Shown here in pieces: positions 1-10,360 of a stretch of DNA of 64,000 nt. Each line of letters begins with the position of its first letter. The first letter of the stretch is position 1. The notes under the pieces were generated by a model. That model did no database searches and was not told the origin of the DNA. It saw only the letters and a program-made list of their open reading frames with translations. The translations under genes were made by a program, and so were the position numbers. Source of the DNA: Bolinopsis microptera. Its lineage: Eukaryota > Ctenophora > Tentaculata > Lobata > Bolinopsidae. Location of the stretch: positions 4,257,408 through 4,321,407 of the forward strand of contig NC_087082.1 in NCBI RefSeq assembly GCF_026151205.1. Reading direction: 5' to 3'.

Positions 1-1428
1 ACAAAATGCGCTAAATAAATAAATGGTAAAATAGAATAAATTGTAAATGGTGTAAATGGTGAAAACCCAAAAAAGTAACAACTTTTTACTTAGCTTGCTA
101 CTAGCCTATTTAATATTATTATTAATTACTCGCTCCGAGTATCTTTTTAAATGAGTATCAAGTATCATCCGTCATTGGTCATATCAAATGAAAACTAACT
201 ACTACTACTTATAAATGATCAAGGTCTTCCCTAATAGCTAGTACACATTCTTCATGCAATAAACATTGTAGGTTTATAACCTACCAGGACGCGCGCCGAG
301 GTGGACTCGTTGTTGACCATTGTTAATGATTTGGCCCGGCGCATGCTACTTCGTAGCACTTGCCATCGGGCCATTTCGAGAAGAAAGCGGCGCGCGCTAC
401 TTCGAAGAAATTTAGACGAGTAACATCCGTCAAACTCGTTGACGGTCCTGTATTATTTGTAATATTTGGAACACATATTTTACGAGTATCACCCGTTAAG
501 CTTACTCATACTCATAAACTTACTAGGAAAGTGTTCGAAAAATTTAAAGCATATCCAACCATCAATCATTTTGTATCACGTGGTGACCCCCACTGTCGCT
601 TCACTATAGAGTTTGTAGCCGTTTGGTAATGGCTACATGTATCGATCAGACTACCGTTAGTGCAAGTTCCATAATATGTAACCGTGATAACTGTGCCAAC
701 GACAGGCATTTCAAATGCGATTAAAGTGCTGCATATGGTAGTAGACCTGAAGACAGTGGAACTATCCCGAAAGTTAAATATCCGAGCAGCTTTCGTGGAA
801 CAAATTAGTCGTTCGATTTGTACAGGCCAATCCGAGGTTTGCCAAATGTTTTGTTACAGTTAGCAGACGAATAGGAATGCATTCTGGGAGTTTAGCGTTA
901 TAATTGAGTGCGGTTATTTAAACAGTGTTTTGTATCATTATTAACAGATTTGGTCGGTGTTGAACACCTTTGCATCGCCATCTCGCTCTCTGACAAAGTT
1001 CTGATTTTTTGGTGTCTTTATTGTCCACAACCAACATCTAAAGTGAACAAAGTATTGCCCATCTGAATACTATAAAAAGACCCAAAGTATGGACCCCATC
1101 ATCCTATATCAAAACCCCAGCTACCTCTCGTGCCTTGTAACAACATTCGAAGCTCCGGACTTTCAATCAGTTACAAGTTTCTACGATACAGGGGGAGCAG
1201 CGCACTCGTGCGCGGCGAGTCATACAACGTATGACAACTTCACCTAACCATTTAATTGACGATGTCAATTCATGGCAGCTCGGCGCGGCACAGTAGCGCA
1301 TCTCGCCGATCTAGCCAGTGAGAAGTGAGAAGCCTCATTGAGTGCGCGGCGCGGCACAGTTACGCATCGCGCTACAACCTAACCATGTGCTTTCGCGCCA
1401 CTGCGGGCGCGCTTGTTTCACAAGTCAA
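1..1428. other. Repeat-rich stretch without a recognised gene
   Basis: AT-rich DNA with embedded GC-rich repeat blocks near 270-310, 360-640, 1177-1230 and 1258-1375. Several blocks recur at 5.4-5.8 kb, such as tatcacgtsgtgaccccca and tcatacaacgtatg. Short open frames here lack any protein-like composition. Confidence 0.5.
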
Positions 1429-1713
1429 GTTGTAGGTTAACAACCTACCAGGACGCGCGCCGAGTTGGACTCGTCGACGGTCCAATATATGGAACATATA
1501 TTTTACGACTATCACCCGTTAAAAGTCAAGGCGCGCGCTACTGCAAGCGCAAGGGCTCTGGATAGAGCAATATGACAACAATCATTATGTTAGTGTTACA
1601 GCTAAAAGCAGTATATTTCTTAACGGGTGATACTCGTAAAATATCTGTTCCATATATTGGACCGTCGACGAGTCCAACTCGGCGCGCGTCCTGGTAGGTT
1701 GTAAACCTACAAC
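1429..1713. repeat. 94-bp inverted repeat
   Basis: Arms 1429-1522 and 1620-1713 match with only a few mismatches and flank a 97-bp spacer. Each arm carries CCTACCAGGACGCGCGCCGA. Partial further copies of the arm lie at 270-310 and 430-505, so it belongs to a family repeated across 1-1.7 kb. Confidence 0.8.
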
Positions 1714-1803
1714 ATATTTCCCCCTATTTTCCCCATTTTCATTACTAATACTAATAGTATAGTCAACTCCGATATCCATTGATTGACGATGTCAATCCGT
1801 CGA

Positions 1804-1834
1804 GATCGTTGCTCTGCGAAGCAGAGCAACGATC
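1804..1834. repeat. Perfect 14-bp stem hairpin, GAA loop
   Basis: gatcgttgctctgc and its exact complement are separated by GAA. A similar GAA-looped GC-rich hairpin (CCGCGCAC-GAA-GTGCGCGG) occurs near 5600. Both sit inside the local repeat family. Confidence 0.75.
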
Positions 1835-1858
1835 GACGACGGAAGCAAGAAGCAAGAT

Positions 1859-1949
1859 TGATTCACGATGTCAATCGTTCGCATTTCGCCGGAGGTTGCG
1901 AGAAGCATTATTTAAAGCGCGTGCGACCCAGTAGTGCATCGCGCTACAA
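1859..1949. repeat. Dispersed GC-rich short repeat, four copies
   Basis: A block of about 95 bp that begins near ttcacgatgtcaatc, contains cgcatctcgccg, and ends near gtagtgcatcgcgctacaa. Copies lie here, at 5648-5749 and at 6111-6217, with a more diverged one at 1258-1375. No protein or RNA product is recognised. Confidence 0.75.
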
Positions 1950-1962
1950 GAAGCAAAAATGC

Positions 1963-2040
1963 TTACCTGGGGACCTCAGGCTATTATGTTCATAAACATA
2001 GAGATTAGGCGGAATGACAGACTGAGCGCGGCCCCGTAAC
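1963..2040. repeat. 78-bp dispersed repeat, second copy at 5907-5984
   Basis: The sequence starting ttacctggggacctcagg and ending near gagcgcggccc occurs in direct orientation at both sites, one on each side of the Penelope element. A partial copy starts at 5563. Confidence 0.75.
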
Positions 2041-2652
2041 AAGAATGCTATAGTTCGCGCGGCGCGTCGAAGCGGCGAAGTCCTCCAACAATATCCACCA
2101 AATTTTTCGGACAGTTGTGAAAGCCTTATTGAAAGGTTTTCACAAATTTTCAGAGTGATCTCATTCAAGGAACCGAAGATATGACAAAATAATACAACAA
2201 AAATCAACGAATTACGCCAAATTACGCGACTTTTACACCTACTTTTGCTCCAAAAGCCGCGCACCATCAAATATGGCACATATGCGAAACTCACTGATCA
2301 TTCCAAACAGGTATAACAAATTTGGTAATAGACAGTTTTTGGGTTTTCCAAATAGTTTCTGATTATTCTGATTTGCGACAAATGATATTGCACTGTTAGG
2401 ATAAACGACGTTTCAAAGTAACAACTTCTTATTCATGCTGACAAAATTGGTAAATATGTGAGAAAACTGTCTCATAAAATTTATTAATCAAAAATGGCTA
2501 AACGACAACAAATTGTTCAAATACTCGACTAAAATTAGAATCAAAATCTATATATATACAACACTACTCGATCTGCTATTCAATAAACTTAAAACATCCA
2601 CTAAACAGCAAGTACGTGATTGTGATCGTGTGATGGAATGACATGTACAGTG

Positions 2653-2698
2653 ATAACAGATGATAAGATGTAAGTGATAACAGATGATAAGGTAAAAG
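2653..2698. repeat. Short tandem duplication in the Penelope 3' region
   Basis: The block gataacagatgataag occurs twice, separated by atgtaagt, in the non-coding stretch between the Penelope frame and its left inverted repeat. The rest of 2331-2849 is AT-rich with no gene seen. Confidence 0.6.
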
Positions 2699-2849
2699 AT
2701 ACAATACATGTGAGATGGTGTATACACAATGTGAGTGAAAATATAGTGAGTGGTTACTGAATGTGAGCGAGATGTGAAAAAACATTAAAACTTACTACTG
2801 CTAGAAAACTTAAACTGTATGCAATAAAAAGGGAATGAAACTAAAATAT

Positions 2850-4712
2850 CTAAAATTCTTCAGTACTAGCTATGATAAAACGTTTAATAGTATCCAGTTC
2901 TTCTCTCTTGTTAATTGTAGGGTTTAGATTAATAATAAACATCGCTTCGAAAATCTTTCTTCTGACAGTATTGGGTTCAATTCTTAAAATATCTACTTCT
3001 AAACTGGGATTTAACCCCTCATGACAGCTCGAATAATGTATGGCAAAAGCTTGACTAACATTAGAAGGGGTAGCAGGGTAGGTAGCGTAACGTAAGTGTT
3101 CTCCTACACGAGCATGTACTTTCCTACTGGTTTCTCCAACGTACAGCTGGTCACATAATTTACACTTAATCTTATATACAACATTCTTCACTTCACAATC
3201 TTTATTACAAACTATCAAAGGACAAATTTTACATGAATTAATACTGCACACACGTTTATCATACGGTCTGTTACTACATAAAATATTTCTCAATTTCGAA
3301 GTAGGTTTAAAGTTTACTTTAATAGGTAAATTGTTCTGCTTTACATAATTTCTAATCTTATTGCTAGTACTGTCCGAAATAAAATCTAAATTAAGAACTG
3401 TCCTGGAATCATCCTCAACACTCTGACGCCTGTTAGAATTACTACTGTTACAATAACGTCTTGGGTTCTGGTAACCGTTTTTCTGTAATAGATCATCAAG
3501 GAGTCTGAGAGAGTGCTCCTTTTCCGCTGGGCCAGATGAGATACGGCAAGCCTCGCTATATAGGTTCTTCACTGTATTAATCTTAACAGACTCAGGATGG
3601 CAAGAGTTGTTGTGCAGGGTAATATCCTTTTGTTGCGGCTTGCGGTACAATCTGCTGGTTAATTTACCGTTTGGCTCGATCCGGACCTCAGTGTTCAGGA
3701 AGGGGATAAAATCGTCCTGTTGTTCTGGAAAGTCGACCTCCCACTTCAACTTTTTGTCCGGATCTTGCTCTGCAATCTGTTGAACCAGAGCAAGGGCTTC
3801 TTCTTTCGTCTCTGCAGTACTGGCAGCATCATCTATGTAGCGTTTGTAGAAGTTCGATAAGTATACCGATAGGTAGTGTCGATCGGTGTAGATAGAGTTC
3901 TTCTCGAACTTGTACACTCTAATGATGGCACAGAAGGGCCCTGGCCTCAAACCCATGAACAGACCATCCTGCTGTAGCCAGAGAGTCCTGTTATACACAA
4001 AGAAAGAGTTGGTAAGGATGTGTAGTAGGATCTCATGAATGTCTGTCAGGCTGAGTCCCATCAGGTCCAAACTGTCTCGGTGCTCTGTAGCTAGCTCAAT
4101 GACATCGTCTATACAGCCCTGTACGTTTATGTTAGTGTATAAAGCTGAAATATCCGCGGCAAAGAACTTTCTCCTGGCAAGCTGTTCCTGAGAGATCTGG
4201 CGGAGCATCTCTATGTGCTGGATTAAATTACTCAGGTGACTAGGCACCTCATTAAGGAGAGGTTTAAGAATGGTCGTCACTAGCCAACTGAGTCTCTCTG
4301 TAGGTGAGTCCACGCAGCTGATGATGGGTCTTACCTTAACCTGCTCAAGAGGGATCGTCGAGCGGAAGCTCTCCGGAGGGTTCTTGTGGGTCTTGATTTG
4401 GACGTACATGACTGGGAGGCTGACATGGTCAGGAACTCTGATCCGTCGCTTGTAGTCGTCGTCAAGGTTCCGCTGTGATGAGATCTTCTTCCACAGGTTA
4501 TTCGACTCCTTCACCAGGTTCTCCGTCTTCTTCTTGATGAGCTGTGTGAGCTGTTGAGAGGTGGGTTCCGCTACTGAGACAGTTTTACCGTTGATTTTTC
4601 TCGTGGGAAGCACACGCTGGTACACAGCTGTCTCCTGGAGGTGATTCTCTGTTAGATGCCGATGTGTGTCCTTAGTGTGTCCTAAATTTGGTAATGTTAG
4701 GGGGTGCACCAT
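2850..4712 (-). CDS. Penelope-like reverse transcriptase with GIY-YIG endonuclease
   Basis: 620 aa without a stop. The protein copies the element's RNA into DNA at a nick made by its own endonuclease. RT motif A is FFAADISALYTNI (D187), motif B is QQDGLFMG (247-254), and the catalytic pair is in RYIDD (292-295). A cysteine patch (VCSINSCKICPLIVC) leads into the GIY-YIG domain: VVYKIKC (511-517), YVGETSRK (524-531), R535 and the terminal EAMFIINLNPTIN block. Full-length relatives carry roughly 150-200 more N-terminal residues, so the N-terminus is probably missing. Motif B is followed by GLRPGP rather than the usual GSPLGP, perhaps decay. The family is certain; activity is doubtful. Confidence 0.93.
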   Translation of the reverse strand: MVHPLTLPNLGHTKDTHRHLTENHLQETAVYQRVLPTRKINGKTVSVAEPTSQQLTQLIKKKTENLVKESNNLWKKISSQRNLDDDYKRRIRVPDHVSLPVMYVQIKTHKNPPESFRSTIPLEQVKVRPIISCVDSPTERLSWLVTTILKPLLNEVPSHLSNLIQHIEMLRQISQEQLARRKFFAADISALYTNINVQGCIDDVIELATEHRDSLDLMGLSLTDIHEILLHILTNSFFVYNRTLWLQQDGLFMGLRPGPFCAIIRVYKFEKNSIYTDRHYLSVYLSNFYKRYIDDAASTAETKEEALALVQQIAEQDPDKKLKWEVDFPEQQDDFIPFLNTEVRIEPNGKLTSRLYRKPQQKDITLHNNSCHPESVKINTVKNLYSEACRISSGPAEKEHSLRLLDDLLQKNGYQNPRRYCNSSNSNRRQSVEDDSRTVLNLDFISDSTSNKIRNYVKQNNLPIKVNFKPTSKLRNILCSNRPYDKRVCSINSCKICPLIVCNKDCEVKNVVYKIKCKLCDQLYVGETSRKVHARVGEHLRYATYPATPSNVSQAFAIHYSSCHEGLNPSLEVDILRIEPNTVRRKIFEAMFIINLNPTINKREELDTIKRFIIASTEEF

Positions 4713-5372
4713 AAAAATAAACTTGCTCGGATTTTAAAAATTTTTGTACCATTGTTTTCTAGAGACTGTGAGAATTTTCACAATACCAAATTTGTCATAC
4801 CTTTTTGGAAAGATCAGTGAGTTTCGCCTAGGTGCCATATTTGATGGTGCGCGGCTATTGGAGCAAAATTAGCTGTAAAAGTCGCGAAATTTGACCAAAT
4901 TCGTTGATTTTTGTCGTATTATTTAGATATATCTTCAGTTCCTTGAATGAGATCATTCTGAAAATTGGCGACGACCTTCCAATAGGGCTTTCACAACTGT
5001 CCGAAAAATTTGGTGGATATCGGAGTTGGTATAGTGATAAAAATGGGGCAAAATACGCTGCTTTTAGCTGTAACATAATGTCTGATGGTTGGATATGCTT
5101 TAAACTTTTCGGAAACTTTTCTTGTAAGTCTATGAGTAAGCTTACCAATTTTTGTTGCAATCGGAGGTCGGGAAGGATACTCAATATCTATTTGTTTGAA
5201 GAAAATTGTGCTGGCCGAAATTAGCGCTAAAAAACCATCCTACAGTCGGCACGCGCGGCTCACTGTCGATGGCGCACTACCTAGTAATGTGAAAATTCTC
5301 ACAGTCTCTAGAAAACAATGGTACAAACATTTTGAAAATCCGAGCAAGTTTTTTATCGTGCACTTCCTACTG

Positions 5373-6340
5373 TTCATGTTGTATCACGTCGTGACCCCCA
5401 TTGTCATGTCGTTTCACTATAGTAAAGTTTTTTCGATACAAGGGGAGCTGCGCACTCGTACCTTACCTTTACTTGGGTACCTTGGGTTCGTTTCGTTTCG
5501 TTTCGTGCGCGGCGGCGGGTCATACAACGTATGCCAAATTCCCTGTGTATATTAATATTTTCTTACCTGGGGACCCATTGTCATACGTTGTATGACCCGC
5601 CGCGCACGAAGTGCGCGGCTCCCCCTGTACAGTCGAAGACGATACAGTTGGTTCACGATGTCAATCCTTCGCATCTCGCCGATCTGCATACGTGGTTGCG
5701 AGAAGCATTATTTGATGCGCGCGCGACCCAGTAGTGCATCGCGCTACAAACGATACAGTGAAGCGACCTGGGGGTCACCACGTGATACAACATACAAGGG
5801 ACCCAGCCTTATTAATGTTAATAAACATGCAGATTGATAATTGAAGATATTATATGGCGACGATATTATATGGCGGAGTGAAAGCGCTGTCAAGTAAAAG
5901 TTGGTTTTACCTGGGGACCTCAGGCTATCATGTTCATAATAAAATAGAGATTAGGCGGAATGACAGGCTGAGCGCGGCCCAGTAAAAGTTAGTCACGTGA
6001 TACTGATAGTCCAGTGTAGCATGTAGATTGTAGAGTGATCATCATTACATTCTGACTGCATGTGCGGTTCATTGTTGGGGTTATGGCTCAATAAAGCACA
6101 GCGGTTGTTTGATTCACGATGTCAATCCTTCGCATCTCGCCGATCTGTGGTTGCGATCTGTGGTTGCGAGAAGAATTATTTGATGCGCGGCGCGACCCAG
6201 TAGTGCATCGCGCTACAATAACAAAGCGGTTGTATGTTACTTTTTCATGCACGATGATAAATCACGGATATGCAATTGAAGCTTGAAAAGAGCGCCGTAA
6301 ACAAGGTAAGAAATGGCCATCAGGGTAGAACCAGGAGAGT
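5373..6340. other. Repeat cluster downstream of the Penelope element
   Basis: A mosaic of the short repeats described at 1-2 kb, some inverted. tcatacaacgtatg occurs at about 5519 and its complement at about 5580, and ggtcaccacgtgatacaac near 5765 mirrors 5380. No gene is seen. Confidence 0.5.
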
Positions 6341-7005
6341 ATACCTTAGGGCCAATAAATTCGGTTCACAATGAATTTGGTTACCATAATTTTGGTTACC
6401 ATAAATATAATTTTAGTCACAAATTTCCAATTTCGCAAATTTTTAGTCTGCAACAATTTTAGTCACATTTTTCGACTTTTCGAGACCATTTTCCATTCCA
6501 TTTACGACACATTTAGTCTACCCCGTCTGAGCATTACAGATTAAGCTGCAATGCATTACTCAGGAATTTCGATAACATCAGATCCAGAGTTTGTGACTCT
6601 GTATCACTAAGTTCTTCAGTGTTCAGTACACTGTTCAGTTTCTTTTTCACCCTTTTTCGACTTTACCATTTCTGTCGGTACGACGTAGTTTATGTCGATA
6701 TGATCCTTCAGCTGTTTCAACAGAGCATGCATTTGGATGGATCGGATTAAAAATGTAATGTCCAAGAGGAGCTCTAACCCTTTAAGTGCAATAGGACTTT
6801 GGTCATTATATTAATTATAAAGCCCTATAATCAATGTAAGCTTAACAATATTCAATATTCATGTCATATATGCTCTAAGTTGAAATTTTGGTCTGCTTTA
6901 AATTAGTCGCCGAAAAATTTAGTCTCGTGAAATTTGGTTTACAACAATTTTGGTCAAAAGTTTGACTAAATTTATGGTAGACTAAATTTTTCGTTCTTAA
7001 GGTAA
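6341..7005. mobile_element. MITE-like element, partial second copy at 47289-47450
   Basis: The left part (6341-6515) closely matches 47289-47450, both starting near accttagggcca. It is built of degenerate units such as attttggtcac and ttttagtcacaaattt. The right end, read on the minus strand, starts TACCTTAAGAACGAAAAATT, resembling the left end, so weak terminal inverted repeats are likely. No coding capacity is seen. Confidence 0.5.
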
Positions 7006-7650
7006 TCAAAATTATCAAAACTATCAAAACTAAAAGTCTATGACTACGGTCGGGGTTAAAGTTAATGTACTTGTCACTGGTACATTCGCATCTTTCGTTC
7101 CCAGGTAACACGTGATACTGATATATAGCGCACTGGAGGGTGAATGTCACTTTACTTAGTAAAAGACTCGGTACACGGTAGTTGGAGAGTCTGATTCAGA
7201 TTGTTCGAAAGTGATATATCTCAGCTGTTTGTAACCATGAGGTTGAACCAAGGATATTTAAAATTAAATATTGCAGCTATTTGTATTTTATTTTAGTCTA
7301 GACAAATTACCATTACAGACTAGTAGTATTTATTATTGGGACGTAGCGGATGAATGAAATTAGTGACGTTATAATTTTTAGTGCACAGCTTCTTTATTTT
7401 TTCAAGTATTCAGATCGTCAAGTTTTAGGAATAGATATAATTTCTAATTTTTCGCACAGCAACTTGCCGTTTGTAGTTATTATCAAACCATGGTATACTT
7501 GAACGCAAAAACAAGGATATACACTCAATTTGAGCTAATCTTGCAATCAAAATCAATATCAATAAGAACAAAACAATTTTCTAAAATTTCAAATAAACAG
7601 TTAATATTTACAATAGCCCTCACGAAAAAGTAAAGGTCTCAAGTTCAACA

Positions 7651-8496
7651 TTAAGGCCACAGGGGGGGGTCGAGGCTTCAAAAAATGCAAAAAAACATTA
7701 TGCTTTGAATCAATATATATTTTTGTGGTGGATACTTTGCCACCACTCATTTGTCTGTAGCTATTTTACTTTTTTTAATAAATGAGGTTAACCAATTCTC
7801 ATTTAACCTCATTTTTTTGATAAATCGATAATAGAGGGCAGAAATATTGATGCCATTACAACTGAAAACTACGATAAGCTTTGTTTTTATTGTTTTTGTG
7901 TTATTTCAGCAGTTAAACTTTGAAAAATATACAAATAAAGGCAAAATACTCAAAAATCACATAACATAAAAAACAGTTTTTTGCCTCTCCTGAAAACCTC
8001 GAATTTTTGACTTCAAAATCTATCTTCTCCTAGAGTTTTTATCCATTTCACCTCAAATTTGGAACTTATGTTCCTGACATAAATTTAAAAGTTTGATATG
8101 TAACGATTGTTGTAATTTTGCTCCTAACTCTTTTTATGAGGTTAACCATTTTAAATTTTGTTACCCGCACTCATGGTTAACCTCATATCTCAGCTTTGGA
8201 GCAAGATATCATAAATCGTTACATAACAAAAACTCAAAATACCTTGAAGAACACTGTTGCCAAGTTACAAGGTTCTAAGTCATAAACTGAAAAAGAAGAT
8301 AGATTTTGAACACGATTTCATTTAAAGTTTTCATTTACAATAGAATTACAGGTAAACCTCAAAATTCAACGCGCGATATCTTCAAATAGGAAACTTTGTT
8401 TTCGGTAAGGACAAAAGCATTTGAAAATTTAGATCGAGCTCTACAACATATCTCAAAATCTCAAAATCGACCTCGGACCCCCCCCTGTGGCCTTAA
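7651..8496. mobile_element. Non-autonomous TTAA-flanked transposon (piggyBac-like MITE)
   Basis: 846 bp. TTAA lies at 7651-7654 and again at 8493-8496. Directly inside are inverted ends: GGCCACAGGGGGGGGTCGAGG on the left and the same with one extra C on the right. TTAA target duplication is the hallmark of piggyBac-type transposition. Further internal inverted segments (gaggttaacca near 7783 and 8138; ttcaaaatctatcttctcc near 8012 against its complement near 8300) make the whole element partly foldback. It has no transposase frame. Confidence 0.75.
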
Positions 8497-10045
8497 CTTT
8501 GAAGCCAAAAACGGGGTTTTTAAAAATACATACCTCCATTAATAATAATTGATAATACCAATATTCAGTGTGCAGACCAGACTCCAGAGTTTGGAATTCC
8601 GTGCATACAATATTGATATGTACCATACATGAAAGAGCAGTCGATCTCCCCACCACACCCGCGGTGGAAAACAGCAATAACTGGATGTAATTATATTGGA
8701 CGAATAGAGGGTGTTCACATGAACTTGTTTAAAGCAGCAAAACATTGCCCGCATAAATTAACGATCATGGGTGATAATAACACTCCTAAGAAGCCATTCA
8801 GCACATGTTGGGGAAACTTCACGAGCGTCACCAAAACAGCCAACACGATTGCACAAGTAGGACGAAATAAACCATACAGCATGAAATCAGCGAGCCTTGC
8901 TTGCGGCATTGGAGGGATGGTGTCCTACGTGTAATCGGTGGCGTTGGGAAACTCGGGAAATTGCCAAGCACAAAAAACAAAAGATCGCGAGTGCTGTTAC
9001 ACGCACAAAACATCAAATAATATACACGAACCTAAACTAAAACTAGCTATCTACCTAGGTAAAAGTAACACAAGTAGGAACTCAATGTTTTTCTCTTACA
9101 GTTACACGCATTTACGTGAAATTGTGAGCGCGAACTGATTATTGGAAATAAGTTAATGATTTAAATTAGGATTTAAGTTAAGAAAATTGACTGACGAATC
9201 GGATTTCAATCCGTTAACTCATATCCACTGGATTTATGATTTAACCTAGTTATTTAAGTAGTGATCAATGATCATACAACACATAAATAAGGTAAAAAGG
9301 CTTCTTGAAACAGAAAGTTTTGATGCCATGAAAAAAGCTACCGTAACAAGCGGTGTTGTAACAGAGTAATTCTTGTCTGTAACCGAACATCTGATTCTGA
9401 ATATTTTTCTTGCACGACGCTAATTAAACTGACCCATAATAGTCTTTTGCCTCGACAGTTTAAGTTAACAATCTACAGAAGGCTTTGATCTTATCTCGAT
9501 AAATTGTCATAACTCAGCTACTTTTTGCATGGTACGACTCATGGTTACGTATAGTTACACTAGACCCCCAAAACCAACTAAAAATCTAATGTACTGGAAA
9601 TTTTAATTGCCGGCAGTTAGCCAGCAACCAGCCAGCTCATCAACAGTGACCAGCCCTGTTAGATACATAAATTTAAGCCGATCTAAATCGTACAAATTAC
9701 TACGCCTTCAGCAAGGTCATGTTTTTACATTTGTCTTTCAGTTATTCCGGATATAGGGGCAAGGGCCACGTTCGGTCTCAATTTTCAGACCTTTGCCCGC
9801 TTGAACCTCAGAAAATGTTTCATAAATAGTTGTTTCGTATTGACATAATTCTGGGGTGCTGGGTCCAGCTCCTCTTGATCCAGCGAAATCAGCAAAACAT
9901 CAGCTACAGCAGCTTCCGTATATACCTTGATAGCTTCAGCACCTTATTTTATAGCAGACGAGTACAACCGCTATCATCCAGCTTTAAATACGGTATATGC
10001 ATGAAATCTGAATGGAAAACACTTGGGACTGTCCAGTGATCCCCA
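8497..10045. other. Intergenic, no gene supported
   Basis: Opposed open frames near 8.5-9.0 kb match no family I recognise and show no splice context. The rest is AT-rich without repeats that stand out. The end next to 10046 would hold the 3' UTR of the hormone gene. Confidence 0.4.
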
Positions 10046-10360
10046 TTATCTGAGCCTATCAGAGTCTCTAAAATTAGTACTCTGGCTACTGTGGTGCCCT
10101 GCGGAGCCCTCCTCGTCTGTAGGCTGCTCCTCGAACAACCCTGCATCAAGCTCATCCTCAGAGTTCGCCCAGTCGTCGAATGCGCCGATTGATCGGTTTC
10201 GTTTTCGTTTATTGTCTCTGTTATTGTTACGAGAAGAGTATTCATATGTGTCGGGGCCGCAGCTCCTACAGGCGCAGATCACCGCCGACATTACTTCAAA
10301 GGTTTTGTAGCCGAGCTTCCGACGGCAACGCACTGTGAAAGTTCTTCTCTCCACCTCCAA
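10046..10360 (-). CDS. Cystine-knot hormone exon 3 (CxC and acidic tail)
   Basis: 315 nt including TAA, acceptor CTTACAG|TTGGAG. It starts LEVERRTFTVRCRRKLGYKT, continues through AVICACRSCG, then KRKRNR and an acidic tail rich in D, E and S. It closes the cystine knot. Confidence 0.85.
   Translation of the reverse strand: MEVERRTFTVRCRRKLGYKTFEVMSAVICACRSCGPDTYEYSSRNNNRDNKRKRNRSIGAFDDWANSEDELDAGLFEEQPTDEEGSAGHHSSQSTNFRDSDRLR

Larger units (their letters stand above)
2089..5372 (-). mobile_element. Penelope-like element with inverted flanks
   Basis: A 620-aa RT/GIY-YIG reading frame (2850-4712) lies between two inverted copies of about 245 bp (2089-2330 and 4783-5027). A second inverted pair of about 85 bp follows (4700-4784 and 5288-5372). 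Both pairs are imperfect. Penelope-like elements are known for direct or inverted terminal repeats left by their unusual insertion mechanism, so the arrangement suits the family. The copy looks 5'-truncated, because the frame opens almost directly at the inverted repeat. Confidence 0.8.

Noticed and set aside
1585-2294. Small frames in the 1.5-2.3 kb repeats and at 5.2-5.8 kb
   Set aside because: They lie wholly in dispersed or inverted repeats that recur at other loci; no protein signature.
1797-6217. CRISPR-like array from the four spaced GC-rich repeats
   Set aside because: Spacing is irregular (kilobases), copies differ in length, and the DNA is clearly animal nuclear sequence.
8453-9138. 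Cluster of short open frames on both strands near 8.5-9.1 kb
   Set aside because: No family recognised, mutually overlapping, no splice pattern; composition is not clearly coding.
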